Below are positions 34,059-45,110 of a stretch of 64,000 bases of DNA, piece after piece. The notes below the pieces were generated by a model. It made no database searches, was not told the DNA's origin, and was given only the letters and a program-made list of their open reading frames with translations. The stretch spans positions 10,761,175 to 10,825,174 of the forward strand of contig JBANSL010000018.1 of the NCBI GenBank assembly GCA_037127255.1, read 5' to 3'. Every line of letters begins with the position of its first letter. The first letter of the stretch is position 1. This stretch comes from Persicaria tinctoria. Its lineage: Eukaryota; Streptophyta; Magnoliopsida; Caryophyllales; Polygonaceae. The translations under genes and the position numbers were made by a program.

Positions 34059-35339
34059 TCACTGAGGCGGAGGCTGGTAAGGCGGCGACTGGTATGGCGG
34101 AATGTGAGGGTACTGCTGGCGGAAGTAGTACTGCTGCTCTCTCCGCATCTCCTCTAACTGGTAGGTCGTCTCACTCCGCATTGCCCTCGTCTCACTCCGC
34201 ATTGCCGCCACGTTGGAGTCCGTCTCCCTCACAGTGCGACCGATGTCGCTGAGGGTGAACTCAATGGCATCCTGGCGTAAGGACAGACGATGGAACTCAT
34301 TGGCCAGATAGTCCCGCCAGGGGTCTTCCTCATCAGACGAGAAGCGATGTCCCGCAGAAGGGCCAACATCGTGCTGTGCATCCCCCATATGATAATCTGT
34401 CTGTGCAGGGGTAGCCTCGTCCTCATCATCCTCAGGAACCTCCTCCTCAACCTGCTCCTGATCGCCTGCGATGTAGAGGGTGTTGTCGGAAGGTCCATAA
34501 GGTAAGGTCCTAGGAAGACGCAAGCGGTGCTCCCCATGGTTTCCTGACTTCCAAGTCCAGCCCCTTCCATCAGCACCCTCAAGCACAAACGCCCTCCGAA
34601 GCTGCTCTGTGGTGTAGGTGTACCCACCAGACATGGGTGCACCGCACTGGTCAGGCTGGAAGTACTGGTAGGCTATGAGGCTAATCATGCCTCCCAAGCC
34701 AAACCTTTCGGACTTCGTCCCCTGGATCTTCAGACAACTCTCTATAAATATCTCAACCCAGTCTGGTGTACCACGAGACTGGGGAGCAAAGCTCCACAAC
34801 CAGGCCAGATCGGCAGCATATACCTTGTTCACGTCGCCTCGGCCGCTAAAAGACATGGCCAAGACCTTGTGCACCAGACGAAAGCAGGGGTGTACAAAAT
34901 TGTAGTTATACTCCCCCTTGTGGCTGTCAAATGCGGCTCCAGTCGCTTTGAACCATACATCATGGCGCTGCTGATCAGTCTCCATGGAAGACCAACCTGG
35001 GGTGGCCGCCCGCGAGATCCCAAAAAGCTGTCGTAGGGTGGCAAGCGTGCAAACGTGAGGTTGGTCCAACAAGTTGAACCGAATCCTCGAGTCATCCACC
35101 TTCTCAAATGTAGCCAGAAACTCTCAAGCCAGCTCGGGGTACGTTGGGGCACTACGATCTAGAAATCCCCCCAACCCGCCATGGTTGAGCATCTGGTGTG
35201 TAACATCAAGCATACCCAGCGTCTGCTGGGCTGGGATGTGAAAGAACTTTGTCTGAACGAAATGCCGTGCATCGAAGTTCTTGAATATTTTCCTTTGTTC
35301 ATCAGATGCATTCCTCAGTCGGCGCACCATCTGTATCAA
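34059..35339 (-). pseudogene. Athila ORF in the env position, one internal stop
   Basis: Downstream of integrase the frame runs from 35339 to 34059 with a single TGA near 35124 (after APTYPELA). It resembles the plant-specific Athila ORF proteins (GGLGGFLDRS, FGLGGMISLIAYQ), whose function is unknown; because of its place it has been called env-like. I see no signal peptide or membrane segment. The C-terminus has an acidic stretch, a likely coiled coil (MRSETRAMRSETTYQLEEM) and a proline- and glutamine-rich tail. It is a retrotransposon protein, not evidence of an infectious virus. Confidence 0.8.
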
Positions 35340-36495
35340 ATCCCAGCAGTATATATCGACAACCCCAAACAGATTCAGAATTCAACAACAACAAACACAA
35401 CTTCAACACACCCCAAACCAATCAACAACACACACAAAACAAGCACACCACAAGTACTCAAGAATCTCAAATCAAAGCCCCAACACCAATAACTTTCCAA
35501 TAAATTACCTAAGATCCAAATCCATCAACCATCCACCCTAACTCAAGAATATGTAGCAATAATCAACAATAACACCCCATATTACTCAAATAACCACTTT
35601 TAAATCAAAGTTCCAACTCCAACTTTTCAATTTAAAACAAATGCAGCCCCATATACATATAACAAAATCAGTCCCCTAAAAAAAAGAAATTTTTCCACAC
35701 AAATTTCAACCTTTAATCAATGAATAAACAACTCCATATCAAATCTCAACCTAGTTCTCAATATAACAAATTAAATCTGAAATTGGGAGAGACTAGGGGA
35801 GAAATCATACCTTGAGAGTTGTAAGAGAGGGATGAAACTTGAAAATATAGTAAATTAGGGGCTGATTTCGTGCTAGATCTAGCGGAGGACAGCGGCGGCG
35901 GGCGCAGCTCCAGGCGCAGCACTTCAGATCCGGCGATGGGCAGACGCGGCTGACGGCTTGGATCCGGCTTGTAGGAGGTGGATTAGGAGGAAAAAGAGAG
36001 GTTGGAGAAGGGGTTGGGGAAGATGACAATGGGGATGGCGGTAGAGGGTAAGAGGAAAGAGGAAAGATAGGGTTTCAGCTTTACATATATCCCGTGATGT
36101 TTGGGTTTTAATTTCTTCTTTTTTTTTTCTTTTTTAAATAATGGTCACGGGTCTGGTTTGCGGCGGGTGCCGCAGAGGTTGCTACGGGCGCCGCCAGAGC
36201 GGTGCGCTGGAGCTTTGCTTTGCGGCGGGCGCCGCATGGGTAGCTGCGGCCGCCGCAAGCGAGGTGGCCTGACGCGTTTTTTTTTTTTAATTATTATTAT
36301 TATTATTATTATTTTTTTTTAGTTTTTTTTTATTTATAACACTACCTATGTGAGCTAATGCTAAAATAAATAACTAATGAAAACTACCTAAGACAATAAT
36401 AAGGATGAGAAAGAAAGGGAAACTTACCTCGTGTTGCCTCCCGAGAAGCGCCTTTGTTTCAAGTCGTTGGCTCGACGTGATGGCCCTTGAGTGGC
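35340..36495. other. Spacer between integrase and the env-position ORF
   Basis: The region is non-coding, with a CA-rich stretch (35350-35550) and GC-rich words of the GCGGCGGGC type (about 36150-36265), followed by a T-run and TTA microsatellite (36280-36330). Confidence 0.6.
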
Positions 36496-39037
36496 CTAGT
36501 CGGTTGGTTCAGCAAGCACCAACTCCTCTTCTTCATTATGCGGTATGTTCTCAAAGTAAGGCTTAACTCTATGACCATTGACTTTAAATAGCTCTTTAGA
36601 CTTGGGATCATAGAGTTCAATTGCTCCGTGAGAGAAAATCCTTGAGATGGTGTAAGGTCCTTCCCACCTTGATCGAAGCTTTCCAGGGAAGAGTTTCAAG
36701 CGTGATTTGTATAGAAGGACCTTGTCTCCTATTGTTAGCTCTTTCCGCAGGATGTGCTTGTCATGCCAAGCCTTAGTCTTCTCCTTATAGATTACTGCAT
36801 TATCGTAAGCATCCAGACGCAATTCCTCCAGCTCTTGCAATTGAAGTTTTCTGAATTCACCCACTTCCTCCAACCTCATGTTGCAATTCTTTACAGCCCA
36901 ATACACCTTATGCTGAAGCTCTACAGGGAGATGACAGGCTTTTCCAAAGACAATACGATAAGGGGACATACCAATAGGAGTCTTATAAGCTGTCCGATAG
37001 GCCCAAAGAGCGTCATTGAGCCGTAGACTCCAATCCTTTCTGTTGGGTGCCACTGTTTTCTCCAGAATGGTCTTTATCTCTCTATTCGATATCTCCGCTT
37101 GACCATTGGTCTGAGGATGATGGGCAGTGGACACTCTTTGTGTAACATGGTATTTCTTTAACAAGGCAATGATCATCCTGTTGCAGAAATGTGTCCCTCT
37201 GTCGCTAATTATAGCCTTAGGCACCCCAAATCTTGCGAATATGGTGTCTTTCAGGAATTCTGCAACCACTTTAGCATCATCAGTTCTGGTGGCTTTTGCC
37301 TCCACCCACTTGGAGACATAGTCCACTGCAAGCAAAATATATAAATTCCCAAAAGAACTAGGGAAGGGACCCATAAAATCGATACCCCAAACATCAAAAA
37401 TTTCACAGAATATGACAGTTGTTTGTGGCATTTCATTCCTAGCAGATATGTTCCCGACCCTTTGACATCTATCGCATGATTTACAGAAGGCATTAGCATC
37501 TCTAAATAAGTGAGGCCAAAAGAAACCTGCTTCTAAAACTTTCCTAGCAGTCTTTTGAGAACCAAAGTGGCCTCCACATTCATGAGCATGACAAAAAGTA
37601 AGGACAGATTGTACCTCATTGTCCGGCAGACACCTCCTAATTACCTGATCAGTACAATGCTTCCAAAGGTAGGGGTCATCCCAAACGTAGAAGCGAGAGT
37701 CATGTCGAATCTTGTCCTTCTGAGCCTTTGTAAATTTCGGTGGAAATTCTCCCGTGACCAAGAAATTTACCATATTGGCAAACCAAGGTCGAGGAGTATG
37801 GACACTCATCAACAACTCAGGAATATCAGGACTTACCTCGTCGGATGGGAGGGAAAAAGGTTGAACGGTGGCTTGAACAGCGTGCGGCGGGCGCAGCAAA
37901 AGTGCGGCGGGCGCAGCAACGTTGGCTTGCGGCGGGTGCAGCGAGCATGCCGCGGGCGCCGCTTCCTCCGTTTCCGTTTTGTCCTTCAGCTGTGAAGAGA
38001 GGTTGTGAGTGATATAGAATAGTGTATCGTCAGGGAACTCACCGTGAATAGGTCTTTGATCTTCCGGCTTGTCCTCTCCTTGGACAAGTCTGCTGAGGTG
38101 GTCCGCTACTAAGTTTTCTGCACCTTTCTTATCTTTGATTTCAATGTCAAATTCACTCAAAAGTAAAATCCAACGAATCAATCTTGGTTTCGCTTCTTTC
38201 TTAGTTAATAAATAGCGAAGAGCAGCGTGATCAGTGAAGACAATTACCTTAGCTCCTAGGAGGTAGGAGCGAAATTTCTCCAGTGCAAAGACCACAGCCA
38301 GAAGCTCTTTCTCAGTGGTTGAGTAGTTTCTTTGTGCTCCATTTAGAGTCATGGAGGCATAGTAGATGACATGAGAGCTCCTTCCTTCCTTTTGTCCCAA
38401 AACAGCCCCTACAGCATAATCGCTAGCATCACACATAATCTCAAAAGGTTGCGACCATATGGGTGCTTGAATTATAGGAGCACTAGTCAGGCGACCTTTA
38501 ACCTCATCAAAGGATGCTCTACACCTGTCATCAAACTCAAAAGCTACTTCCTTTTTCAATAAATCACAAAGAGGTGCAGAAATCTTAGAAAAATCCTTAA
38601 TAAACCTGCGATAGAACCCTGCATGGCCTAAAAAGGAGCGAATCTCATGCACATTGGTGGGGTAAGGTAGAGACTGAATGACATCAATCTTAGCCTTGTC
38701 TACCTCAAGACCCCTGCTAGATACAATATGACCCAGAACAATGCCTTGCTCAACCATAAAATGACACTTTTAAGAGTTTAGGACTAAATTGGTGTCTACA
38801 CACCGCTTAAGCACAAGTGACAAATGATGCAAGCAAGTATCAAAATCATCTCCATGCACAGTGAAGTCATCCATAAATACTTCAATAAAGCGCTCTACAT
38901 ACTCAGAAAATATGCTTACCATACACCGTTGGAAGGTCCCAGGTGCGTTACATAGCCCAAAAGGCATTCTGCGATATGCAAAAGTACCAAAGGGGCATGT
39001 AAATGTCGTTTTTTCTTGATCCTCTGGTGCTATTGAT
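36496..39037 (-). pseudogene. Athila-like pol: truncated RT, RNase H, integrase
   Basis: Two frames, 39037-38771 and 38757-36496, are separated by one TAA where the family has a tryptophan-glutamate pair before KCHFM. Reverse transcriptase starts only at IAPEDQEKTTF, so the finger region is missing, but FGLCNAPGTFQRCM and the catalytic FMDD box are present. Then come RNase H ([32 protein letters not shown]), a GC-rich alanine/proline linker, the integrase HHCC zinc finger (CKSCDRCQ), and the catalytic core with [15 protein letters not shown] and [11 protein letters not shown] giving D, D and E. There is no chromodomain, which fits Athila rather than chromoviruses. Confidence 0.93.
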
Positions 39038-39350
39038 CCCCGGCAACGGCGCCAAATTTGACGGAGGGGAAACCTGTCGTTGATCCGCCAAAGTAAACTC
39101 AAACCTATAACTAGTATAGTAATAAGCACGAGGTCGATCCCACAGGGAAATTTATGATTCAAGTGTGAGTCAAGTGTCAATCAAAGTAACCAAATTGGGG
39201 GGTTTGTATGTGTGAAAGTCTTGCCTTTTATCAAAGCAAAGTAACGAAAGCAGAATAAGTGAGTTGTTTTAGACAAGTAAGAGAAGCAATTCCACCTACA
39301 ATTTTCCACTTTATTGGATTGAAGCGATCCTTGTAACTTCTTCTCGTCCT
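39038..39350 (-). repeat. Internal partial LTR plus second primer-binding site
   Basis: 39059-39350 (292 bp) matches the primer-side end of the LTR, and 39038-39056 repeats the primer-binding site (GGCGCCGTTGCCGGGG on the minus strand). It joins gag on one side, near AGGACGAGAAG, and reverse transcriptase on the other at GGGGATCAATAG. The missing piece is the end of gag, protease and the start of reverse transcriptase. Confidence 0.92.
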
Positions 39351-40803
39351 TTTGATTTGTGACAACCAGTTCCTTGCCACTCTTAAGTGTTACAGCACTG
39401 ACATTATCCTTTGTCGGATTCTCGATGGTCTGTGACGGAAGCTTACCAGAACTATTTGCCTCTTTAGCACTTAAGATTTGAATGAGCTGAATCATTTGAT
39501 TCTCAAGATTTGTCATCCGATCGGATTGCTGCTTCTCTAGATTCGCCATCCGCTCTGACTGTTGTTTATCATTCCCCATGACCAATCGTGACAGTTTCTG
39601 CAGTGGATCCTCATTATCCCCATTTGACTGCTGCTGACCTCCCTGTCGAGGTTCATATTGTTGCTGAGGCCTTTCCTGTTGCCCCCCTTGCTGATTGAAA
39701 GAGGCTTGATAGTTCCCATAGCCTTGCTGGTAGCCCCTATTGTAATTATTGTTGTTGAAATACCCAGGATTTCCATAATTGCCTTGCCTAGGCCTTTGTT
39801 GAGCGAAATTCCCAATGGCATTCAAATCAACATTAGGATCTTGTAGGAGCGGGCACATGTCCATAGGATGAGTGAATTGATTGCAAAGACCACATGCCTT
39901 CAGTTGTTGAGGAGTTCTATCGATGACCAATTGTTTCATCATCTCCTTGACCTCTGCCATATCAGTCTGAAGTGCAGCCACAGGAGCATCAACAGCGAGT
40001 ACACCCCTAGCACGAGGGCTTTTGTTGAACTGTCTGGAGCCCTCAGATAGCTCCTTAAACACCTCCCAAGCTGCGGTAGGCGTCTTGTTCAGCATGTTTC
40101 CTCCACAAGCAGAATTCACTGTCTTGCGCTCTATATCAGTCAACCCATTAAATAAAAAGAGAACCAGATCCTTTTGAGAGTACCCATGGCATGGGCAGCT
40201 GGCGCAAAGTTTCTTGAAGCGCTCAAAGTACTCATGTATAGACTCTGTCGCGTGCTGCTCAATGCTGCTGATGGACCTTTTCAAAGCATTGAGCTTTGTT
40301 GCAGGGAAGTACATCTCTAGGAAGACTCTTTTCATCTCAGCCCAGGTAGAAATAGAGTCAGGTGGTAGATAGAAGAACCATTCATTTGCATCATCCTTCA
40401 AAGAGAAGGGAAAAGCTCTCAGCTTGATTTGCTCATCAGTTACGTTCTCTGGTTTCATCCCAACAACCACCCTATGGAACTCAGACAGATGCTTGTGGGG
40501 GTCCTCCCCACTCAACCCATGGAATTTGGGTAGAAGATGAACTACCCCTGACTTCAACTCAAAGTTGACTCCTGCTGCTAGCGCAGGAAATTGAATTGCC
40601 AGGGGTTGCTGTGCCAGATAAGGAGCAGAAAGCTCCTTAAGAGTGCGGTTTGCATCGTTAGCCATCTCTGTTGTAGGTTCTTCTTGATCAAAAGGGAGTT
40701 CGCGAAAGCGATCACGAGCTTCTCGCCTTAGAGCGGCAAGGGTCCTTTCAATCTCTGAATCAAACGGTAACAAAGATGAATTAGTAGCACGGGTATGGAC
40801 CAT
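39351..40803 (-). CDS. Athila-like Gag
   Basis: The frame starts at 40803, about 55 bases after the primer site, and encodes about 484 element-specific residues before running into the internal LTR piece (nominal stop at 39181). It shows the retrotransposon Gag core (LPKFHGLSGEDPHKHLSEF, STWAEMKRVFLEMYFPA, FKKLCASCPCHG), a zinc knuckle CGLCNQFTHPMDMC (C-x2-C-x4-H-x4-C) and a glutamine/asparagine-rich region. Gag forms the particle. It would be made as a Gag protein with about 55 foreign C-terminal residues encoded by the LTR fragment. Confidence 0.9.
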
Positions 40804-40859
40804 ATAAGACGGTCCACGCCAAGATCAATACTAAAAACACACAAGAATTAAATAAAATT

Positions 40860-40878
40860 CCCCGGCAACGGCGCCAAA
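40860..40878 (-). promoter_or_regulatory. Athila-like primer-binding site
   Basis: TTTGGCGCCGTTGCCGGGG on the minus strand, directly after the 5' LTR; the Athila/Tat-type site usually ascribed to tRNA-Asp. Confidence 0.85.
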
Positions 40879-40880
40879 TT

Positions 40881-42170
40881 TGACGGAGGGGAAACCTGTC
40901 GTTGATCCGCCAAAGTAAACTCAAACCTATAACTAGTATAGTAATAAGCACGAGGTCGATCCCACAGGGAAATTTATGATTCAAGTGTGAGTCAAGTGTC
41001 AATCAAAGTAACCAAATTGGGGGGTTTGTATGTGTGAAAGTCTTGCCTTTTATCAAAGCAAAGTAACGAAAGCAGAATAAGTGAGTTGTTTTAGACAAGT
41101 AAGAGAAGCAATTCCACCTACAATTTTCCACTTTATTGGATTGAAGCGATCCTTGTAACTTCTTCTCGTCCTATTACGTTTCCTATGAATGCCCTTGTCC
41201 CGACCTAATATAGTTACTAGTCCAACCAGTCCTAGAAACCCTTATCAATCGAACAGTCCCTAAAGAAGGATTTAACCCAATTGATAGCTTTAAGTTCAGA
41301 GATTAGCCAAGGTATTTGCAGTCCCTAAAAAAAGATTTAACAACACATTCAACTTCCTACTCATTCAATTAGTTCAACCAGCCCTAAAGGAATAAGTTTG
41401 CCACTTAGGTTAAGGTTCGCAACCAGGAATCTACAAAACCTTAGCGATTGAATTGATCTAACAAGTTGGCCAGACAAGATAGAACAAATCAATAATCAAT
41501 CAAGCACAAAGAAGTTGAAGCATTCAAATATAGGAAATAAGGAACGAGAATTAGAAACTCACAATCAATCCGAATAAAGCTTCAAATTGCAAGCAGAATA
41601 GATGAGTTTAGTTCCTCATGGAAGACATTGCTCCCCAAAAATCTCTAAAGTGTCTAATGGAAGTATAAAAGAATGAAAAGTGAAAGTAAAATAACATAAA
41701 AGTCGGCCTCCTCAACATCAAAGTCGGCCTCCCAAAACAAAATAGAAATCTAGGGTTTTTTCTCAAAACGACGCGTGCTGACGGTAGCTGCGGCGGCCGC
41801 CGCAAGTCTGCTGCGCCCGCCGCAAGTATCTTCTTCACATCCCGCTGCGGCGGGCTCTGCTGCGGCCGCGGCACCTCTGCTGCGCCCGCGGCACGGTACT
41901 TTGCCGTAGCTAATTGGCTTCCATTGCGGGTTTCTCCTCTTGTCTTGCTTCTTCCTTCCTTGTTCCTTCCCATGTGTCTTGTGTTCCTCTTCGAGATATT
42001 GCATCTCCCAAATGTGTTCCGATTCAATCTGCGAGATAAGCACAAAATTGCGCAGAATCCGAACTCTTCCAAAATAATCACAAGATGCAATTTAGCAACA
42101 AAGTATGAAAGAAATGCAACCTAACTAAACTAAATATGTCTATAATGCCTATCTAAAATATGCATTATCA
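40881..42170 (-). repeat. Athila-like 5' LTR
   Basis: Paired with 31399-32688. Differences seen: 5 C/T sites, four of them in CG context in the GC-rich part (about 41770-41880). Confidence 0.95.
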
Positions 42171-42255
42171 CCTGATTTTCAGAGGATGCCTCATTTCCTA
42201 TGATTGACTCCCTATCCCCGCTTAACTTTACATGGGTTTTTGGTTTGTTATGTAG

Positions 42256-43013
42256 AGCTATGGTTATCTTGGTTCTGTTGAGCCTGACAAGGTTGTTTTG
42301 GAGAAAGCTCATAGTGTCGGTGATGCTGCAATAGTTTCTGAAATTGATCGTACAATGAAGAGACACACTGATAATTTACTGCATGCTATAGATAGCCTCA
42401 ATGCACGGTTATCCCAGGTGGAGAGCAGAACACGTCAAGTTAAGCACTCTGTGGATGATTTGAAGACGTCTATCGGAAATAATCATGGAAGCACAGATGG
42501 GAAAATGAGACAATTGGAAAATATTCTCCGGGAGGTTAATATTTGCTGTAACAGTTTCCATACCTGTTGATGCTGTACTAGGGAAAATACCTAAGCTACT
42601 TAATTCGGACTGATTTATTAGTTTATATATAGTTTTATGACTTTTATCTATTATTGTTTGCATACATGTTAATTTAGATAGGTTGATTTACTTCATACAT
42701 CATCCCAAGTTTCTCTATACTTGTTGTACTTGGTTGGTCAAACTTAAAAGTATGCTTTAAGTTTCCTCCATGAATGCCAAGTTTGTTCTTATGGTAGTAT
42801 ATTTTCCAATCATTTATCTTTTCCAACATTTGAACATCAACATTTCTTTTTCATGCACTACTTGAAGCATTTTGGACAAATAAGATCTCTGTTTTGATCC
42901 TATTCTCTTTTTAACAGCTACAATCCTCTGTGCTGGATCTGAAGGACAAGCAAGATGTTATGAATGCACGAATCCAATTGGAAAAGTTGCAAATGTCTGT
43001 GAAGCCCAGTTAG
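42256..43013 (+). pseudogene. DUF1421 (FLOE-like) gene fragment in CACTA 1
   Basis: Two exons are recognisable: 42256-42534, starting after a TAG acceptor and ending at a GGAG|GTTAAT donor, and 42918-43013, after an ACAG acceptor and ending in TAG. The first encodes EIDRTMKRHTDNLLHAIDSL, then VDDLKTSIGNNHGSTDGKMR and QLENILRE, the coiled-coil core of plant DUF1421 proteins, to which the seed condensate protein FLOE1 belongs. The second encodes DLKDKQDVMNARIQLEKLQM. The frame is open across the join. The upstream exons and the long Q/P-rich tail of the family are absent. The Athila element sits just upstream (ends 42170), so a 5' exon may lie left of 31399. Confidence 0.85.
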
Positions 43014-44690
43014 ATTAAACACGAGGGTCTGCTTCTCTATCGACATTCAGCCTAGCAATCTCAGGTTTATCACCGGCAGTGGTGACCACGAGGTATCAAT
43101 TTCTTTTTCCCCTCTTTCTTTCAAATCAGTTGCTGTTAAATTAAGCATCTAATTGCTTGTCAACTGTGGGTTCTGTCATGTTTCCCTTGAATTGTATACT
43201 GGGCTTTTCAGTAGTACTGGATTTTCTTGGACTATTTCAGTAGTGTTTGCCTTTTTCTTTATTCACTGACTCACTCCTATGAGAGGATGCACTTGCCGAA
43301 TTACAATGATCTGAGGAATTCTTGATTCGTTTTGCATTGGAGATGCCACTTATCATAATTGTAGAGATATTAGATAAAGGGCATGAATTATGTAGATAAT
43401 TTCTCTGGCGATGCCACTTCTCTGAGATATTATATCAAGGGCATTTTGTATTGGAGATGCCACGTCATATCATAATTTCTCTGGCAAAACATGTAAACAT
43501 CATAACTCATAAGATATAAGTTCTTTGATAGCATCAACATTTGATAATTCTATGATCTGTACTGCCTTTCATACAACAACCACAAAAGGTACCTTTTTTG
43601 GTTTTTAATTTTGGCTGAAAATGCCCTTTTTTCAATTTCTCTCTTTTTTTGGCCTTGTTGATTTGTTCAAGTTTATCTTCCCTTTAATAAACTTCATCAA
43701 TTCATCTAGAATTCTAAGTATTTGTATTTACAACTACTTGGGGATCTCAATTAAGTCTGCCTTATCTAGTAATGGTCCTTTTACTTCCAATTCCATTATG
43801 CATGATTTGAGTTTTTAGTGGTCTCTTGGTCTTTAGTTTTGAACTTTTGTTTGCCTGTTTCCAAGCGCTTTGCGGTTGGTCAACATTATTTGTTGCACTT
43901 TCTCCTATTTATCCTCATGCATGATTAGAGTTTTTAGCAGTCTCTTGGTCAACATGACTTAGCCTATAATTGAATAACTCTCCTGAAAGAGCGAGAACCA
44001 TGCACGTCTTTTTCATATCCGTATTAAGTGGAATTGCTTGCAAATGGTCTTACACTCTAGCTGTTGAAACTTTTTTTCCTGTTATTTCAAAACATTTAAA
44101 ACCATCAGAACAAAGGGAATAAGACTAATTAGAATCCTAGGAACCAGCCCATTGAACACAAAACCCTGTGCTTTTATGTGTCTTGAATCCAATGTATTGA
44201 ACTTTAAAACCCTATTGAAGAACTTTTAATTTCTATCTCTTTATTTTTTTACGACATTTTGCATAATATTCATCCGGTTGTGCTTACCATGTTATAGAAA
44301 ATCTATTTGCCCTCACAACCTGCACAGTACTAGTTATTTCTTTTGCTGCAAAATTTATTTGCTCTTTGTTTGCTTGATATTATTCTTCCTCTCAATGTTG
44401 TGCATTCAGTTTGAAGTGTTTTCATCAGTTTGTGTGGAATTAACTTGTATTTGATATGTTTGGTTTCCTGTTTGTGCACGTGATTACATTTTTATGCTCT
44501 TTTCCTTTTTATCTCTATTAGCAGACACCATTTCTTCCGGAATCGGTTTATGGCATGGGAACACAATTGCTGCAACGAAGGCTGTTTGCTAGTGCAATGT
44601 TAAAATTGTGTTTGCTAATGATTTGTCAAATGGAGGTACTTTATTCTTTACTTATCGTTTTTTATCTTAAGTTTTTTTTTTCCATATAGT
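43014..44690. other. CACTA 1 interior right part
   Basis: T-rich intron-like DNA on the plus strand without a recognised gene. A possible exon at about 44521-44635 (preceded by a TTAG acceptor) matches nothing I recognise. Confidence 0.3.
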
Positions 44691-44695
44691 TGCAA

Positions 44696-44763
44696 GCCTA
44701 TTAGCTCAAATGGTAGAGCGATGTATTTATACACAAAGATGTGGGTTCAAATCCCGCATAGGC
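44696..44763 (+). other. tRNA-like sequence, right copy
   Basis: 68 bases start GCCTAT and end ATAGGC (a perfect 6-bp acceptor stem), with A box TAGCTCAAATGG, B box GGTTCAAATCC and T stem GTGGG/CCCGC. The anticodon stem is poor, so a working tRNA is unlikely. It is clearly related to 27099-27164, in the opposite orientation. Confidence 0.6.
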
Positions 44764-44784
44764 TGTTATAATAATCGGGTAACA

Positions 44785-45066
44785 ATTACCACAATACATA
44801 TTTACTTCGGTTCAACAATTTACCACGGTTCAAAACAATTACCACATGGCCTATTTACCACGGTTGACATATTTACCACGGTTCAAAACAATTACCACAT
44901 GACCTATTTACCACGGTTGACATATTTACCACGGTTCACAAAGCCTACGACTCCATACAGATTTACCACGGGTGGACGAATTTACCATAGCCACTTTTAC
45001 CTCGGTTCAGAACCGTGGTAAAGCTTGCACACGGAACCGAGGTAAAACCGGCTTTTTGTACTAGTG
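44785..45066. repeat. CACTA 1 right subterminal repeat array
   Basis: At least seven copies of TTTACCACGGTT or close variants, ending at the terminal inverted repeat. Confidence 0.85.
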
Positions 45067-45110
45067 TTCCCTCGATATTTTGCAAATGGATAGGGTATTA
45101 GGGTTTGTTA

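Larger units (their letters stand above)
31399..42170 (-). mobile_element. Young Athila-like Gypsy retrotransposon
   Basis: LTRs of 1,290 bp (31399-32688 and 40881-42170) with TG...CA ends are flanked by TSD CCTGA (31394-31398 and 42171-42175). On the minus strand the order is LTR, primer site, gag, an extra partial LTR with a second primer site, truncated reverse transcriptase, RNase H, integrase, env-position ORF, polypurine tract, LTR. The LTRs differ at five sites by my count (about 0.4 percent), all C/T, so the insertion is recent. The protease and the reverse transcriptase N-terminus are missing, so it was probably mobilised in trans. Confidence 0.95.
26216..45066. mobile_element. CACTA element 1, 18.9 kb with nested insertions
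   Basis: The left end CACTAGTAGAAAAA and right end TTTTTGTACTAGTG are inverted copies, and a 3-bp duplication TTC flanks them (26213-26215 and 45067-45069). This is the En/Spm (CACTA) structure. Both subterminal regions are packed with TTTACCACGGTT-type words in inverted orientation. No transposase is visible, so it is non-autonomous. Its own DNA is about 26216-26477, 29912-31398 and 42176-45066; the rest is a Pack-MULE and an Athila-like retrotransposon. It carries a DUF1421 gene fragment. Confidence 0.92.

Noticed and set aside
34059..35339. Infectious-virus envelope gene
   Set aside because: No signal peptide, membrane anchor or fusion features; it resembles Athila-specific ORF proteins.
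26216..45066. CACTA transposase genes (TNPA/TNPD)
   Set aside because: No frame with transposase motifs was found in either CACTA element; both look non-autonomous.
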